From Prorocentrum cordatum (taxonomy: Eukaryota; Sar; Dinophyceae; Prorocentrales; Prorocentraceae): 47,500 bases of DNA. Shown here piece after piece: positions 37,847-47,283 of this stretch (the first letter of the stretch is position 1; every line of letters starts with the position of its first letter). Below the pieces are notes generated by a model, which had not been told where the DNA came from, did not search any database, and saw nothing but the letters and a program-made list of their open reading frames with translations. The translations under genes and the position numbers were made by a program. The stretch is taken from NCBI GenBank assembly GCA_963575745.1, contig CAUYUJ010021065.1, forward strand, positions 7,501 to 55,000, in the 5' to 3' direction.

Positions 37847-38419
37847 ATGTTTCATGCGCCAGCTGACATTATGGGCTCACTGCTGAAGGAGCCGGCAGGG
37901 CCGCCACATGAGCATGATGACTCGGTCTGGGAAGAACCAGTCGCGGATGGCCCACGCGACGCCCCCAGAGACGAGTGCGTCTTCGAGGGCGCTAGCGACG
38001 GTGGAGACATTGGCGTTGACGATGCTGTTGCTGTGTTCGAGGACTCTCCAGGGCAGGTCGACGTCAACTTGGGCGGGATGCTCGAGTTGCCAGCCCTGCG
38101 CCACCTGATTGATAATGCAACGGCTGGGATGGGAGATGCGACGTGCAATTACGCAGACATGGCTGACAGCGGTAGAATAGTTTGCTGGGCGATCCGGAGG
38201 GGCGACATACGCGATGCAAAATCAGAGGTGTGTTTTCGTGATCCCATCGGGCGGCGTTCCCACGAGGCCACACACAGGTGCAAGGTTAACGTGCGTCCTG
38301 GTTGGTGGGGCACCGTGACTTTCACTGCCGCCCACTTGCTGGGCAAGGAACGCATCTCGCGTCATGGATTCCATCGCGATCACCTTGGCACGTTGTATTC
38401 GTGGACCCCGCCAGCGTAG
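37847..38419 (+). CDS. unrecognised acidic protein candidate
   Basis: 190 codons from an ATG to a TAG. The first 80 residues are acidic (PHEHDDSVWEEPVADGPRDA, GASDGGDIGVDDAVAVFE). The middle, LELPALRHLIDNATAGMGDA, looks like an amphipathic helix. The C-terminal part has WGTVTFTAAHLLGKERISRH. The minus strand is open for stretches of similar length with a Ser/Thr/Pro-rich product, which is the usual antisense of an acidic gene. The plus strand is therefore preferred, but only weakly. No family was recognised. Confidence 0.3.
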   Translation: MFHAPADIMGSLLKEPAGPPHEHDDSVWEEPVADGPRDAPRDECVFEGASDGGDIGVDDAVAVFEDSPGQVDVNLGGMLELPALRHLIDNATAGMGDATCNYADMADSGRIVCWAIRRGDIRDAKSEVCFRDPIGRRSHEATHRCKVNVRPGWWGTVTFTAAHLLGKERISRHGFHRDHLGTLYSWTPPA

Positions 38420-39280
38420 GATGCTGCCCGAGTCCCTGATGGCGGCGCACTCGCGCTTCCAGGTCCCGTTGCTGACGCTCGCGGGCGCCCCGCGCTCGGA
38501 GACGCTGTCGGCCGCGGCCCTGCTGGTGATCCAAGCGGCCCGGGCGCTGGCCAGGGCGAGGCCTTTTCCTTGTGGCGCCTTGTCCTTCCAGCTCATCGCG
38601 CCCTGGCTGCTCTTCGTCCTCGTCATGCGCCCTCCCTGATGTTTCCATTCTCCTGTTTCGCCCTTGTTCCTCCTGCTCGCTCCCTCTAGTGCCCCCCCCT
38701 ACTTCCGTCCGTCTCATGCCCCCCCCGTGCCCTCCCTCTCCTTCCCCCCGTCATTGCCCCTTCCTTCCCCCCCTTCGCTTTTCCCTTGCACCTTGCCTCC
38801 GATGGCGCAATTTGCAATGGCGCCGGAGTCTCGGGCGCCGACGTGCGCGGCGCCCCCCCCCCCCCCCCAGCGCCTGGGCGTAGTCCGTGGGCATTTCGGC
38901 GCTCGAACTCTCCTGAAGAGGTACCTGTTTCAACGCGTCATGCAGCGGTTGCATCGGAGGACGGGCCGTTGCTTCAGCCTGCCTGCTCGGAGTGGAACTG
39001 GTCAAACATTATTGTCGGTTGCAACTGCGAACGACGTCTTCGCATCCACTGCGCTCGTTTCAACCCGCGAGTCCGCGTCAGACAGAGGACTGATCCGGAG
39101 CGAGGCCTTTCCAGGGGCGCAGAATCTTCGTGGCGGCCCAATCCTGATGAAGACCGGGCCCGCAAACTTTGCGGGGGGCTTTCCGCCCCCTCCGGCCCCC
39201 TGCCCCCCCCGCCCCCCCCGACGCAAACGCGCGCGCGCACGCGCGCGCCCCGGGTCCGAGGGCCCCGTCCCGGGCTACGC
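38420..39280. other. low-complexity GC/CT-rich stretch, no gene supported
   Basis: C/T-rich from 38590 to 38790, a 15-C run near 38855-38869, and a G/C dinucleotide patch ACGCGCGCGCACGCGCGCGC-like near 39228-39250. Open frames are compositional. Confidence 0.5.
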
Positions 39281-39289
39281 CTCGCGCCC

Positions 39290-40085
39290 GCGGCAGGGCG
39301 CCCCTGGGCCGTCTCGGCGCCCTCGTCGGGGCACGTCGGGGCGACGTTCGGGCGCCCGGGGCCGTCGTGGAGCGTCGGGGCGCTGAACAGAAGGAATATG
39401 GCTGAAATCCATCAAAAACTGAAGGGAAATTGATGATGATTTTGGCTTCTTGGGGCCTTGAGAGGAGTGCTCTTGGAGACCCCTTGGGCCGTGCTGAAGC
39501 CTTTCTGGGACGTCTGGGGGCCGTCTTGGGCGTGTTCGAGCTGTCTGTCCGCGTTTCGAGCCTTCTTGGAGGCCTCTTGCGGCCCCTTTCACGTGTGTTG
39601 GGGCTGTCTCGGGTTGTCTGGGAGCGGCCCCGGGGCGTCTCGGCGCCCTCGCGGGGGCCTGTCTGGGCGACTTCTGGGCATCCCGGGCCGTATTGTAACG
39701 TCTGGGAGCGGAACAAGTAGAATCGTGAACATGTCTTTTTTTTTTTTGTTTTGGCTCTTTTGGGTCTGCCAGGCAAGCCCCCGTGGGCCGCGTTGGATGA
39801 CATTCGGGCCATCTGGGAGCCATCTTCGGCATGCTGGAACCATATTTCTACGACTGTAGCCCTGTGGGAGGCCTTTCGGGGCCGCTTTCATGCGTTATGG
39901 GGCTGCCTTGGGCAGTGTGGGGGCGTCTTGGGCCGCCCCGGCGCTTTCGCGGGGGCCTGTTGGGGCGATGTTCGGGCGCCCAGGATCGTTTCGAAGCGTC
40001 GGGGCGCTGGGCGGGCAGAATTGCTGGAATCCATCAAACACCGCAGGAACTTTGATGATGATTTTGGCTTCTTGGGGCCCTTGGG
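39290..40085. repeat. ~315-bp tandem repeat, about 2.5 copies
   Basis: Anchor sequence TGATGATGATTTTGGCTTCT (near 39430 and 40055) and its diverged middle form TTTGTTTTGGCTCTTTTGGG (near 39745) are 310-317 bp apart. Each is preceded by GTCTGGGAGCGG-type sequence and an AGAATNNNTGGAATCCATCA block, and followed by GTCTTGGGC and CTGTCTGGG-type words. The minus strand reads GPKKPKSSSK and APRRFETILGARTSPQQAPA-like text repeatedly; this is regarded as composition. Confidence 0.8.
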
Positions 40086-40500
40086 GGCAAAGGGCAGCGC
40101 GCGAAGCCTGTCGAGACCATGCAGGGCGACCGTGCCTGCGACTGCGCCATCGAGGAATTCGCCGAGCAGAACATCGGATGTGCGAATTTCAGGAGGTAGC
40201 AGACCATCGAGTGGGCCGCGTGGAACGAGCAGCACGGCAAACGATAGTCCCAGGTTGACAAGAAGGGCGTGAAACCGTTCGAGGTGAGGGAGTACAGCGT
40301 CGAGAAATAGAACGAGTTCAATCGTGACCCAGCTATAGAACGGGACAAGTTTGGAGACAGAGGCTGCCGAAGGTTGCGGGCGCCCTCGAAGGGAGGAAAA
40401 AAAAACAATACCTCAACGATGCATTCATTATGAGCTTGGCTTCTGAGGGTCGCAGTGTCGTGGGGGGGGGGGGGGGGCAGCGAATTCAGATGTCGATGCC
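40086..40500. other. unassigned stretch
   Basis: No frame is convincing. A 14-G run lies at about 40460-40474. It may hold a 5' exon or intron of the coding piece that follows. Confidence 0.35.
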
Positions 40501-40968
40501 TTGCGCCGCCGCGCTCACGAAGCCGATTCTCCTGGTTCTCACGATTTCTTTCAGGGGAAGTCTGCCGCGGCTGTCGGCGAGGTGGCCAGGGCCCCCGAGA
40601 AGAGTGCATCGTCGGGCGCGGAGACTGGCAACGTGGCCTCGGCCGACGAAAAGCGGAAGGCAGCTGCTGGTGCAATCGGCTTGCGTGACAGCGAGGCCAC
40701 CGACGGGGCGGGCGTCGAGTATTCCGCCAAGAAGAAGAGAGGCATCCCGATGACAGGAAGGTGGGCCACTATGTTCGACACTTGCTCCAGGGAGCTCGCA
40801 GATGAGCAGGTGGCGCTGCAGGCGGCGCTGCAATCAGTGAACGGACCTCTGAAGATTGCGTCGGCCGCCCATCTTCCAGACGATCGTGCGTCGAAGACCC
40901 AGTTGCCCTACCTGGAGCCCCATCGAGGTCCAGGTGGCGCCCGTGTGAAGCTTGGCTGGACACGTTGA
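40501..40968 (+). CDS. unrecognised protein piece 1 (possible exon)
   Basis: 155 codons open; the internal part looks genuine. DFFQGKSAAAVGEVARAPEK and ASADEKRKAAAGAIGLRDSE form a charged Ala-rich region. Then come GRWATMFDTCSRELADEQVA and LQAALQSVNGPLKIASAAHL, probably helical. A related-looking frame, VDQAPGLRACMTKPEDPSRP, continues at 40965-41110 in another phase, so an intron or indel near 40960 is likely. No family was recognised. Similar composition in the pieces at 41251 and 42370 suggests one spliced gene, but this cannot be shown. Confidence 0.4.
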   Translation: MRRRAHEADSPGSHDFFQGKSAAAVGEVARAPEKSASSGAETGNVASADEKRKAAAGAIGLRDSEATDGAGVEYSAKKKRGIPMTGRWATMFDTCSRELADEQVALQAALQSVNGPLKIASAAHLPDDRASKTQLPYLEPHRGPGGARVKLGWTR

Positions 40969-41250
40969 TCGCTCACGAGCGGTCGGTGGACCAGGCGCCA
41001 GGGCTGCGCGCGTGCATGACCAAGCCTGAGGATCCAAGCAGGCCGCCCGCCGACGGGAAAGGAGCTGCCGGAGACGGTGCAAAAGCCGCTGCCAAGGAAG
41101 GTGCTGAACCTCCTGGGGAACGACATCGCCGAAGGCCTGCTGGGATTCCCAATAACTTCCGCTCTTTACAATGCCGGATGAGGGAAAACCGCATTCAGCG
41201 TCATCAGCGGGGGGTCGGGGTCAAGAAGGAGTTCCACTGACAAGACGGAG

Positions 41251-41703
41251 TTGACGGAGGGATCCACTGACAAGAAGGAGTTGGATGAGGCATCCACTCA
41301 CCTGGCTGCAGATGAGGCGCTGGTCAAGATCATGAACACGTACAAGCCCGAGGATGTGAGCTTGCTCACTCCTGGGTGGCTGAGGTGCCGCGGCTGCGCG
41401 TTTCACTTCCTCGACTCCAGTGCGGCTGTCGATTCCGAGGATGCGCTGGGCAAGATGCAGGCCTGGTGGAAGCGATTGCAGCGTTGCGTCGCGAACCTCG
41501 AGCCGAATCTGAAGTCGGCCATGGGGGGCCATGGAAAGCGCGCTACCTCGACGGCTGCGGCGAAGCAGAGGGAGGAGAGTCAGCGAGGGAAAGAGCATGA
41601 GGAGGAACGCGCCGCCCCAGGGAACATATCAACGCTAATGCTGATGCCGTCCAGTCAAAGACCTGCAGCGATGCTGACGTCGCGCCCGCTTTCTTTATTA
41701 TGA
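41251..41703 (+). CDS. unrecognised protein piece 2 (possible exon)
   Basis: Open for 150 codons with no ATG at its start, as for an internal exon. It reads TDKKELDEASTHLAADEALV, NTYKPEDVSLLTPGWLRCRG and CAFHFLDSSAAVDSEDALGK, with a CRGC pair and several Trp. It then has a basic, Gln/Glu-rich end (AAAKQREESQRGKEHEEERA). The last 25 residues are less convincing. A TGACAAGAAGGAGTT-like 15-bp word is repeated three times just before and at its start (41222-41282). No family was recognised. Confidence 0.4.
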   Translation: MTEGSTDKKELDEASTHLAADEALVKIMNTYKPEDVSLLTPGWLRCRGCAFHFLDSSAAVDSEDALGKMQAWWKRLQRCVANLEPNLKSAMGGHGKRATSTAAAKQREESQRGKEHEEERAAPGNISTLMLMPSSQRPAAMLTSRPLSLL

Positions 41704-42064
41704 CCAGACTTGGAATTGTGCCAGTGCCGAGGTATGAAGGAACATCTGTGATGCCTGCAGTCGATGCGGAACGTCTTTGCGAGCCGTTAGACGCGGTCTG
41801 CGAGCCCGTCGCATCGGCGCCCTTGGCTCGCAAGACCATCGGCCAGACAATGTCCTCGCGGGGCGAGCGCTGCAAGCAGGCGCGGCGCCCGCGGTGTGAA
41901 CCCTGAACTAGCGCAAATGGCTCCTAGGTCCGCGTGCGCCCTCGAACAATTTTAGCCTTCTTCCCCGCCCCCCGCCCCCCTTGCCCTTGCCCTTCTGCGC
42001 CCCGCCCTGCCGCCCCCGCCCCCCTCCTGCTCGCGGGCCGCCGCTGGCGGCGCTGCGGTGCGCC
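41704..42064. other. unassigned, increasingly G/C-skewed
   Basis: No coding was recognised. C-rich from about 41960, then switching to the G tract. Confidence 0.4.
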
Positions 42065-42221
<157 letters not shown>

Positions 42222-42329
42222 CTCGGAGAACGCGCGCGGACTTAGTGGGCAATGACGTTAGCTCGGGGCTCGCATGACGGCGCATCGCATCGCAACTTGC
42301 ACGCCCAGTCGCGCGAGGTCTCGACGCCG

Positions 42330-42750
42330 ACGCAGACCGAGAAGGGGAAGAAGATCGCCGCGGATTTTTCCAGGACGTCTTGAACCAGCCCAAGAGCAAT
42401 CTCTTGGACATCAGCACAGCCAGCAAGGCCTGGATGGACTCCGCGTGTCTTTGGGGCGAGGGCTCGGAATGCATCAGCACGCACTTCGCGCCTGACAGCG
42501 CTGGCATGTTCCGTCTGGTGTGTCAGAAGAATGCCGAGATCTGCATGATGAGCGCAGCGACGGCTTGCATCTCCTTCCTCGACGTCAAGAATATCAATGC
42601 GCACATGGACGTGGTAGATGCCCTGACGGACATGACGCAGAGCGGCCTCGATGAGTTCCCCAAGACTGGCTTCCAGATCTTTCGCGTGACTCAGGAAATG
42701 GCGACCTTCTCTATGTCCTGGATGGCTGGCTGCTTGCACCGAGGGCTACT
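42330..42750 (+). CDS. unrecognised protein piece 3 (possible exon)
   Basis: Convincing coding reads DVLNQPKSNLLDISTASKAW, then CLWGEGSECISTHFAPDSAG, ICMMSAATACISFLDVKNIN and VVDALTDMTQSGLDEFPKTG to FRVTQEMATFSMSWMAGC. It is balanced in composition and Cys-containing. Just upstream another frame reads TEKGKKIAADF and stops. The two join if one base is gained or lost in the run of six T at about 42364-42369, so a frameshift there is likely. The frame after about 42750 becomes compositional. No family was recognised. It could be the last of three pieces of one gene (40501-42750) with the G tract inside an intron. Confidence 0.45.
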
Positions 42751-43059
42751 ACTCCACCGATCTTCGGCGTGCGGAAGTCGGTGTTCTTCCAGACCGCTAC
42801 CGACAAGAGGGAGTACAGTTAGGCGAGAGTGTTGCTCGCTTCCCAAGGGCCCACTTGCTCTGGGGCGGACTACGCTGCGCCGCGCGCGCTGGCGAGGAGC
42901 GAGGCTCCAAACGGCAGCGATGCAAGTCTTCGCGATGGGCGCGTGCGATGATCAGACGAGGAGCGGGTCGAACATAATAAGCACTGTGGACCTCAAACAG
43001 CTCGAGTGTTTGTACTCTCGAAGCGAAGTACAATGTACTGTAGCCCAACATAGGAGGGC

Positions 43060-43515
43060 GACGAAGATGATGATGAGGGGGAGGAGGAGGAAGGAGGAGG
43101 AGGATGAGGAGGAGGAGGGGTGAGGGTGAGGAGGCATAGGAAGGGAAGGGAGAGGAAGAGGAGGAGAAGGAGGAGGAGGAGGAGAAGGAGGAGGAGGAGG
43201 AGGCGGAAGTGTACCCCAGTGCTGAAGGGAGGGAGATGCTGAGGAGAATGTGAGCCAAATTCTCGACGGCCGATCTCCAGGAAAGAAACATAGAAACCTT
43301 TAGTTCAAGCGCTGCTTGGTAGCGTATCATCCTTCTCATTCTCCTCCTCTTCCCTCTCCTCCTCTTCCTCCTCCCCTCCTCCTCTTCTTCCCCCTCCTCC
43401 TCACCCTCCTCCTCTTCCTCCTCCATATCAATATCTTCGTCCTCCTCCTCCTCGTCGTCGTCGTCGTCGTCCTCCTCCTCTTCCTCCTCCTCCTCCTCCT
43501 CCTCCTCTCCGCTCT
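43060..43515. repeat. long purine tract and mirrored pyrimidine tract (imperfect inverted repeat)
   Basis: The plus strand is GGA/GAA-rich from about 43060 to 43210 and CTC/TCC-rich from about 43325 to 43515, with about 115 bases of mixed sequence between. The two tracts are roughly complementary. Confidence 0.85.
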
Positions 43516-43519
43516 CCCT

Positions 43520-44500
43520 TGTATTGGGGGTTCACGTGCTCCTGCATCTTTTTATTTTTTACCTTTCTATCTTCTCCTTCCTCGGTCCTCCGTCTACCAA
43601 GCACTTCGTTTCTCCCGGAAGACACCTCGTGGGCGGAGGGCCTTTGAGCCAACCGACCAAGGCCGCCAGAGCCTCCGCTGGAGCCCTGCTGCCCGCGCGG
43701 CAAAGCGGCACGGGCGGAGGGTTCTGCGCGGCGCGCCTCGCTGGGTGGGCGCCCCGCCCTGCCGCGTCCGGCCGCCCTGCCCGTCTGCAGGCCTCCGCTG
43801 GCGCGGGCCGTGCGCGTTCGTCGCGGGGCCACGCCTCGGGCCGCCCTGTGGCCGTGGGCGGCACGAGCGGCGCGGCGCGCGGCGAGGAAGGCCGCCGTTG
43901 CCGCGGCCGTCGCTGCCGCGGCCGCCGCGCCGCGGGCGGCGCGGCGGCCGCCTCGTCGGCCGCGCTCGTCGAGCCAGCGGGAACGCCCGGCGCGGTGATG
44001 CTCGGCGCCAAGGCAGGCGGCGCGGCGAGCAGCAGACCACCCCTATCCCAGCCCGAAGGCGCCAGACCCTTCAGGTTTCGGGCTGGGGGGTTGCATGGGT
44101 GCTCCGTGCTGTTTTCTCGATGTTCCGGAGTGCCCCTCCACTGGAAATCGATGGGCCCAATGGCGGTTTTCGAAGCAGAAAAAGCTGCATAAACAATGAT
44201 TTTGGCGCTCCGCGCGGACCGTCGAACGTTCATGCTTATACTGTTGTTTTAGAGATCGGGTTAGGTGGAGGTGGTTTGTCGGCAGCACCCAAACATACTC
44301 ATGCTATGTGTGCGTCCCCCCCCCAGCTGGGGGCGGCGCGCGCTTCGAAAGCTAATGGTGTATGCTCGGTGGCGGGCGCTCTCTGGCCATACCGCCTGGA
44401 AAGCCACACGCTGGAAAAGGTGCTAGTGCTACATGTTCGGTTCGGACGTGTGCCTCGGGGGAGGGCGCACAGTACCAGTATGTCCTGCTGCGCCCCACCT
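43520..44500. other. GC-rich stretch without a supportable gene
   Basis: A 715-codon open frame crosses this region (43316-45463) but is mostly Arg/Ala/Gly/Pro. The pieces do not resemble a protein until about 44505. Confidence 0.45.
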
Positions 44501-44504
44501 TGGC

Positions 44505-44690
44505 AGGTAGTCACGGTGTGGGAGAAACTCGCTGGGGCCTGGCGGTGGTGGCTCACCTCGCTGGGCCCGTTCCTGCTCGCCTGCGGAGCGCTGGCGGCTC
44601 TGAGGGGCGGCCTGCTCCCCAAGCTGCACACCCTCTACGTGCGCGGCATGACGTACATCCTCCGCGAAGAGCGGAGAAGAACAAGGGCTC
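44505..44690 (+). CDS. possible upstream exon of the MscS-like channel gene
   Basis: Within a longer open frame a short stretch looks like membrane protein: VVTVWEKLAGAWRWWLTSLG, then FLLACGALAALRGGLLPKLH and TLYVRGMTYILREE. It is one hydrophobic segment with flanking basic residues. It begins just after CTTGGCAG, a possible 3' splice site (44497-44504). The following intron would reach to about 45528. It fits as an N-terminal transmembrane helix of the channel encoded at 45529-46727, but the link is inference. Confidence 0.4.
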
Positions 44691-44830
44691 CCACGAGGGC
44701 GCGAAGTTATTCGCGCTTCGCGGTCCTCGTTCCTCCTCCCCCTCCTCCTCGTCCTCCTCTTCTCCCTTTGGGTGGGCGGCGCGAGAGCGCGAAGCTACTT
44801 GCGCTCTCGCGCCTCGCGCAGCGCGAAGCG
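44690..44830. repeat. two related hairpin-forming GCGCGAAG blocks
   Basis: GCGCGAAGTTATTCGCGCTTCGCG (44700-44721 region) and GCGAGAGCGC, ten bases, GCGCTCTCGC (44783-44812). The second is a perfect 10-bp stem. Both share GCGCGAAGYTAYT. It lies in the presumed intron. Confidence 0.7.
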
Positions 44831-45038
44831 CAAAGTTGGGAGCCCTTGAAGAAAAGGGGCGTGAACATCCACTTTCGGAGGCCCCCCCCCCGGATCTCTC
44901 GGACTGGTGCTGACCCCCCCCGCGCTGGGCCCTCTTCTGGCGGCGCCTCCAGGGCCGCCCTCTGGCGCGCTCCGCTCGCCAGGGCGAGGAGCGCAGCGCC
45001 GCTCCCAGAGGTCCGCGCATGCCTCCGAGCATCTCGTG

Positions 45039-45232
45039 TTCATGATACAGTAGAGGCCCATGCCAAGAAACGCCCTGCTTGCCTCCAGGGTGCCCTGGAT
45101 TTCTTGGGTTTCGATGGTCTTGCTGTGGAAGGTGTGACGCTCCCACACCAAGAATCAATGGACGTACTGGGGTCTCAGGGTTGGGCTTCTTGTGGAAGGT
45201 TTCTTCTGGTCGGGCCCCTACTGTATCTTGAA
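45039..45232. mobile_element. MITE-like element with 21-bp terminal inverted repeats
   Basis: Left end TTCATGATACAGTAGAGGCCC-like (45039-45059) and right end (45212-45232) are inverted copies with two mismatches. They enclose about 150 bp with no coding. A clear target-site duplication was not found. It lies in the presumed intron upstream of the MscS exon. Confidence 0.6.
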
Positions 45233-45359
45233 TCCCCAAAGGTCTCAACTGGTTCCGAATCCCCGCAATATTTTTTCTCCGAAAATCTTGTGTTCATGAT
45301 CGGGAGGCAACTCCTGGGAGGTCAGATTCTGATTTTGCTCTGGGCCGAAGTCCGGCTCA

Positions 45360-45413
45360 ATCCCGCTTCATCCCGCTTGATCCCGCTTCATCCGGCTTGG
45401 TTCCGCTTAATCC
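45360..45413. repeat. 10-bp tandem repeat (TCCCGCTTCA)n
   Basis: Five units, TCCCGCTTCA, TCCCGCTTGA, TCCCGCTTCA, TCCGGCTTGG and TTCCGCTTAA, in the presumed intron. Confidence 0.85.
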
Positions 45414-45528
45414 GAGGCCCACTGCGGCGTAATAGTTCCCAAATGGGGCCTAATCCTCCTTAATCTTCCCGACGAAAACCTTCCAGTAGTTGCCTCCTAA
45501 CCTAAAGGAGCCAGGGGGTACAAAACCG

Positions 45529-46018
45529 TACAAGCAGAGTTATTTCAAGGTGGCCGAGGTTCCGCTTGCGACGCTCTTGTCCTTCAGCCTGTTCTGCCAG
45601 CTCGTCCCATTCTTCCTGGGCCGCGCGCTCATGTGGCCGAAGGCCACTGCGGCAGCAGTGCTGTTCTTCAGCAAGGCTTTAGACATGGGCAGCAAGGTCT
45701 GCGTCGGCTGGTTCCTGTACGGGGTCGTGAACCAGAAGATCGCGCGCTCCTCGCGCGGCCTTGCGCAGAAGAGCGACATAATGGGAGCCGAGACCTCACG
45801 GCAGGAGGCGCAGGTGCTGGCAGTCGGACAAACAGCCCGGATCCTCGTCTGCTTCTGCACGTTCCTCGCGTGCCTTCCAGCGCTCTCGATCGACCTGGGG
45901 ACAGTGCTGTCGTTCTGCGGCATGGGCGGCCTCGCAATCTCGCTGCTGTCGAAGGGCGTCTTCGTCAACCTGATCGGCAGCCTTACCATCTACCTGACGC
46001 AGCCCTTCACCCTAGGAG
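45529..46018 (+). CDS. MscS-family mechanosensitive channel, membrane/pore exon
   Basis: The exon probably starts after ACAAGCAG (about 45529). The coding reads SYFKVAEVPLATLLSFSLFC... and has at least three hydrophobic segments: VPLATLLSFSLFCQLVPFFL, ATAAAVLFFSKALDMGSKVC and ARILVCFCTFLACLPALSID. After these comes the pore-lining helix and junction to the beta domain, GMGGLAISLLSKGVFVNLIG then SLTIYLTQPFTLGD. That last part follows the MscS TM3 pattern (small residues G/A on one face, then a PFxxGD turn), which places it in the MscS superfamily. These channels open under membrane tension and release osmolytes. In algae, family members occur in plasma membrane, flagellar or plastid membranes, and location cannot be told here. 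The exon stops inside GD|W, exactly where a 158-nt palindromic sequence interrupts. Confidence 0.8.
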
Positions 46019-46176
46019 ATTTAGGGGGCCACATGTGAACCCTACCCCTACCCCCCACGATTTTTGAGGGGAGGGTGGGGTTCACTTCGCTCGGGAGCTC
46101 CCGAACGAAGTGAACCCCACCCTCCCCGTCGGAAATCTTGGGGGGTAGGGGTAGGGTTCACCTGTGGCCCCCTAAG
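46019..46176 (+). mobile_element. 158-nt palindromic intron (introner/MITE-like)
   Basis: An inverted repeat with arms of about 76 bases fills the intron. It starts TTAGGGGGCCACA (46021) and ends TGTGGCCCCCTAA (to about 46175), with only a few mismatches and one indel between arms. The centre is CGGGAGCTCCCG. The 5-bp direct repeat AGATT lies at both edges (46017-46021 and 46175-46179). Splicing anywhere within that repeat restores ...L-G-D-W-I-Q.... With a 3' AG the donor would be AT, not GT. Confidence 0.85.
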
Positions 46177-46727
46177 ATTGGATCCAGACCGACGACGGGG
46201 AAGTCGACGGCTGGGTCCAGTCGATGGGGCCGTACCACACGGTCGTCATGCGCTGGGACCGGCGGCCACTCTACGTGCCGAACTCTCGCTTCCTGCAGGT
46301 CCGGATCGTCAACGCATCCCGCATGACCAACAGGAGGGTCCGCATCGACGTGCCGATTCGCTTCTCGGACCTGGACAAAGTCGGCGCCATTCTGGAAGAC
46401 ATCCGCGAGCTGGTCGAGAACCACAAGAAGGTTGACCCCGAGATGCACCGCCTGGTCCGGCTGCGGAAGATAGGGAGGCACGCCGCGTACATATGGGTGA
46501 GCTGCTACACGCGGGGCATCAACTTGAATGACTACGTGGCCGTGAACGAGGACATATTGCTGAGCATCAAGAACATCATGTACAAGCACGGCACCACCTT
46601 CGCGACCACGCTGCAGCGCGAGCTGAGGCGGGTGGACAGCACGGGCGCGTTCCTCAGCGAACCGCTCGGCTTCCCCTACGGCGGCGCACAGCCCGCCAGC
46701 AGGGAGGGGGAGGCGGAGCAGGACTAG
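46177..46727 (+). CDS. MscS-family mechanosensitive channel, cytoplasmic beta-domain exon
   Basis: Continues the channel after the palindromic intron. The junction reads L-G-D|W-I-Q-T-D-D-G-E, then VDGWVQSMGPYHTVVMRWDR and RPLYVPNSRFLQVRIVNASR. This matches the MscS beta domain: a G-x-V-x-x-I/M turn, a strand with T/W-D-R-R, the PNS motif and the later N-x-S-R-M. The alpha/beta cytoplasmic part follows (RIDVPIRFSDLDKVGAILED to MYKHGTTFATTLQRELRR), and the frame ends in TAG at 46725-46727 after a polar tail. The stop lies after a complete domain, so this is probably the true C-terminus. No lesion was seen in either exon, so the gene is likely functional. Confidence 0.85.
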
Positions 46728-47028
46728 AAGCAAGTGCAGCAGAATAGTCTTGCGCTCCGCGCGCCAGAACAGTCGCCAAGCAGGAAAGGGATCCCAGCCC
46801 CGGGGCTTTCCCAAGGACCAGCTCTTCATCCTGAGAGTCGTGTCCCAGACAGTGTCCCCTCCCCTGGCAGGTATATCCGCACGGATCTATGAGCGGCTAT
46901 TCTCCACCCAGTAAGTTGCGGCTGTTAGATCGACGAAGAGAGCTCCCGACTTTCCTCGCACACCTGATCAACCGCGGCCGCCAGGCCCGAAGCGTGCCGG
47001 TGCTCCCTGGGTATCCTGCCTCGCGTTC
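46728..47028 (+). other. 3' flank of the channel gene
   Basis: Mixed-composition sequence with no coding evidence. Presumably 3' UTR and spacer to the next gene piece. Confidence 0.45.
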
Positions 47029-47283
47029 TTGAGTAGGGTGCGCTCGAAGCCAAACAGCAGTGCCTGTTCAGTTTTTCGTGCTCCTCCCGAGGAGGAGGAG
47101 GAGGCCTTCGCCAGGTCGCAGCCGATGCTGGCCTCGCAGAAGGCCCTGCTGGCCTCGGAGGTGCAGCGCCTCAAGGACATGCAGGAGGGGATCTGGGCGC
47201 GGGAGCGCGACCTCAAGGATCGGGGGACGTCAGCTGACCACCCCACCGGCCCTGGGCCCGGCATCGCCCCGGCCAGGATTGGT
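47029..47283 (+). CDS. possible exon with short coiled coil
   Basis: An open frame without an ATG start. The part APPEEEEEAFARSQPMLASQ then KALLASEVQRLKDMQEGIWA and RERDLKDR has acidic residues followed by helical heptads. A GGATTG|GTGAGC donor-like site lies at about 47280. It may be an internal exon of the next gene, which would run out of the window. No family was recognised. Confidence 0.3.

Noticed and set aside
43316-45463. 715-codon plus-strand frame
   Set aside because: Mostly Arg/Ala/Gly/Pro from GC-rich DNA and a CTC tract. Only 44505-44690 looks like protein.
46021-46060. TTTAGGG-like telomeric seed at the intron border
   Set aside because: A single occurrence that belongs to the terminal inverted repeat.
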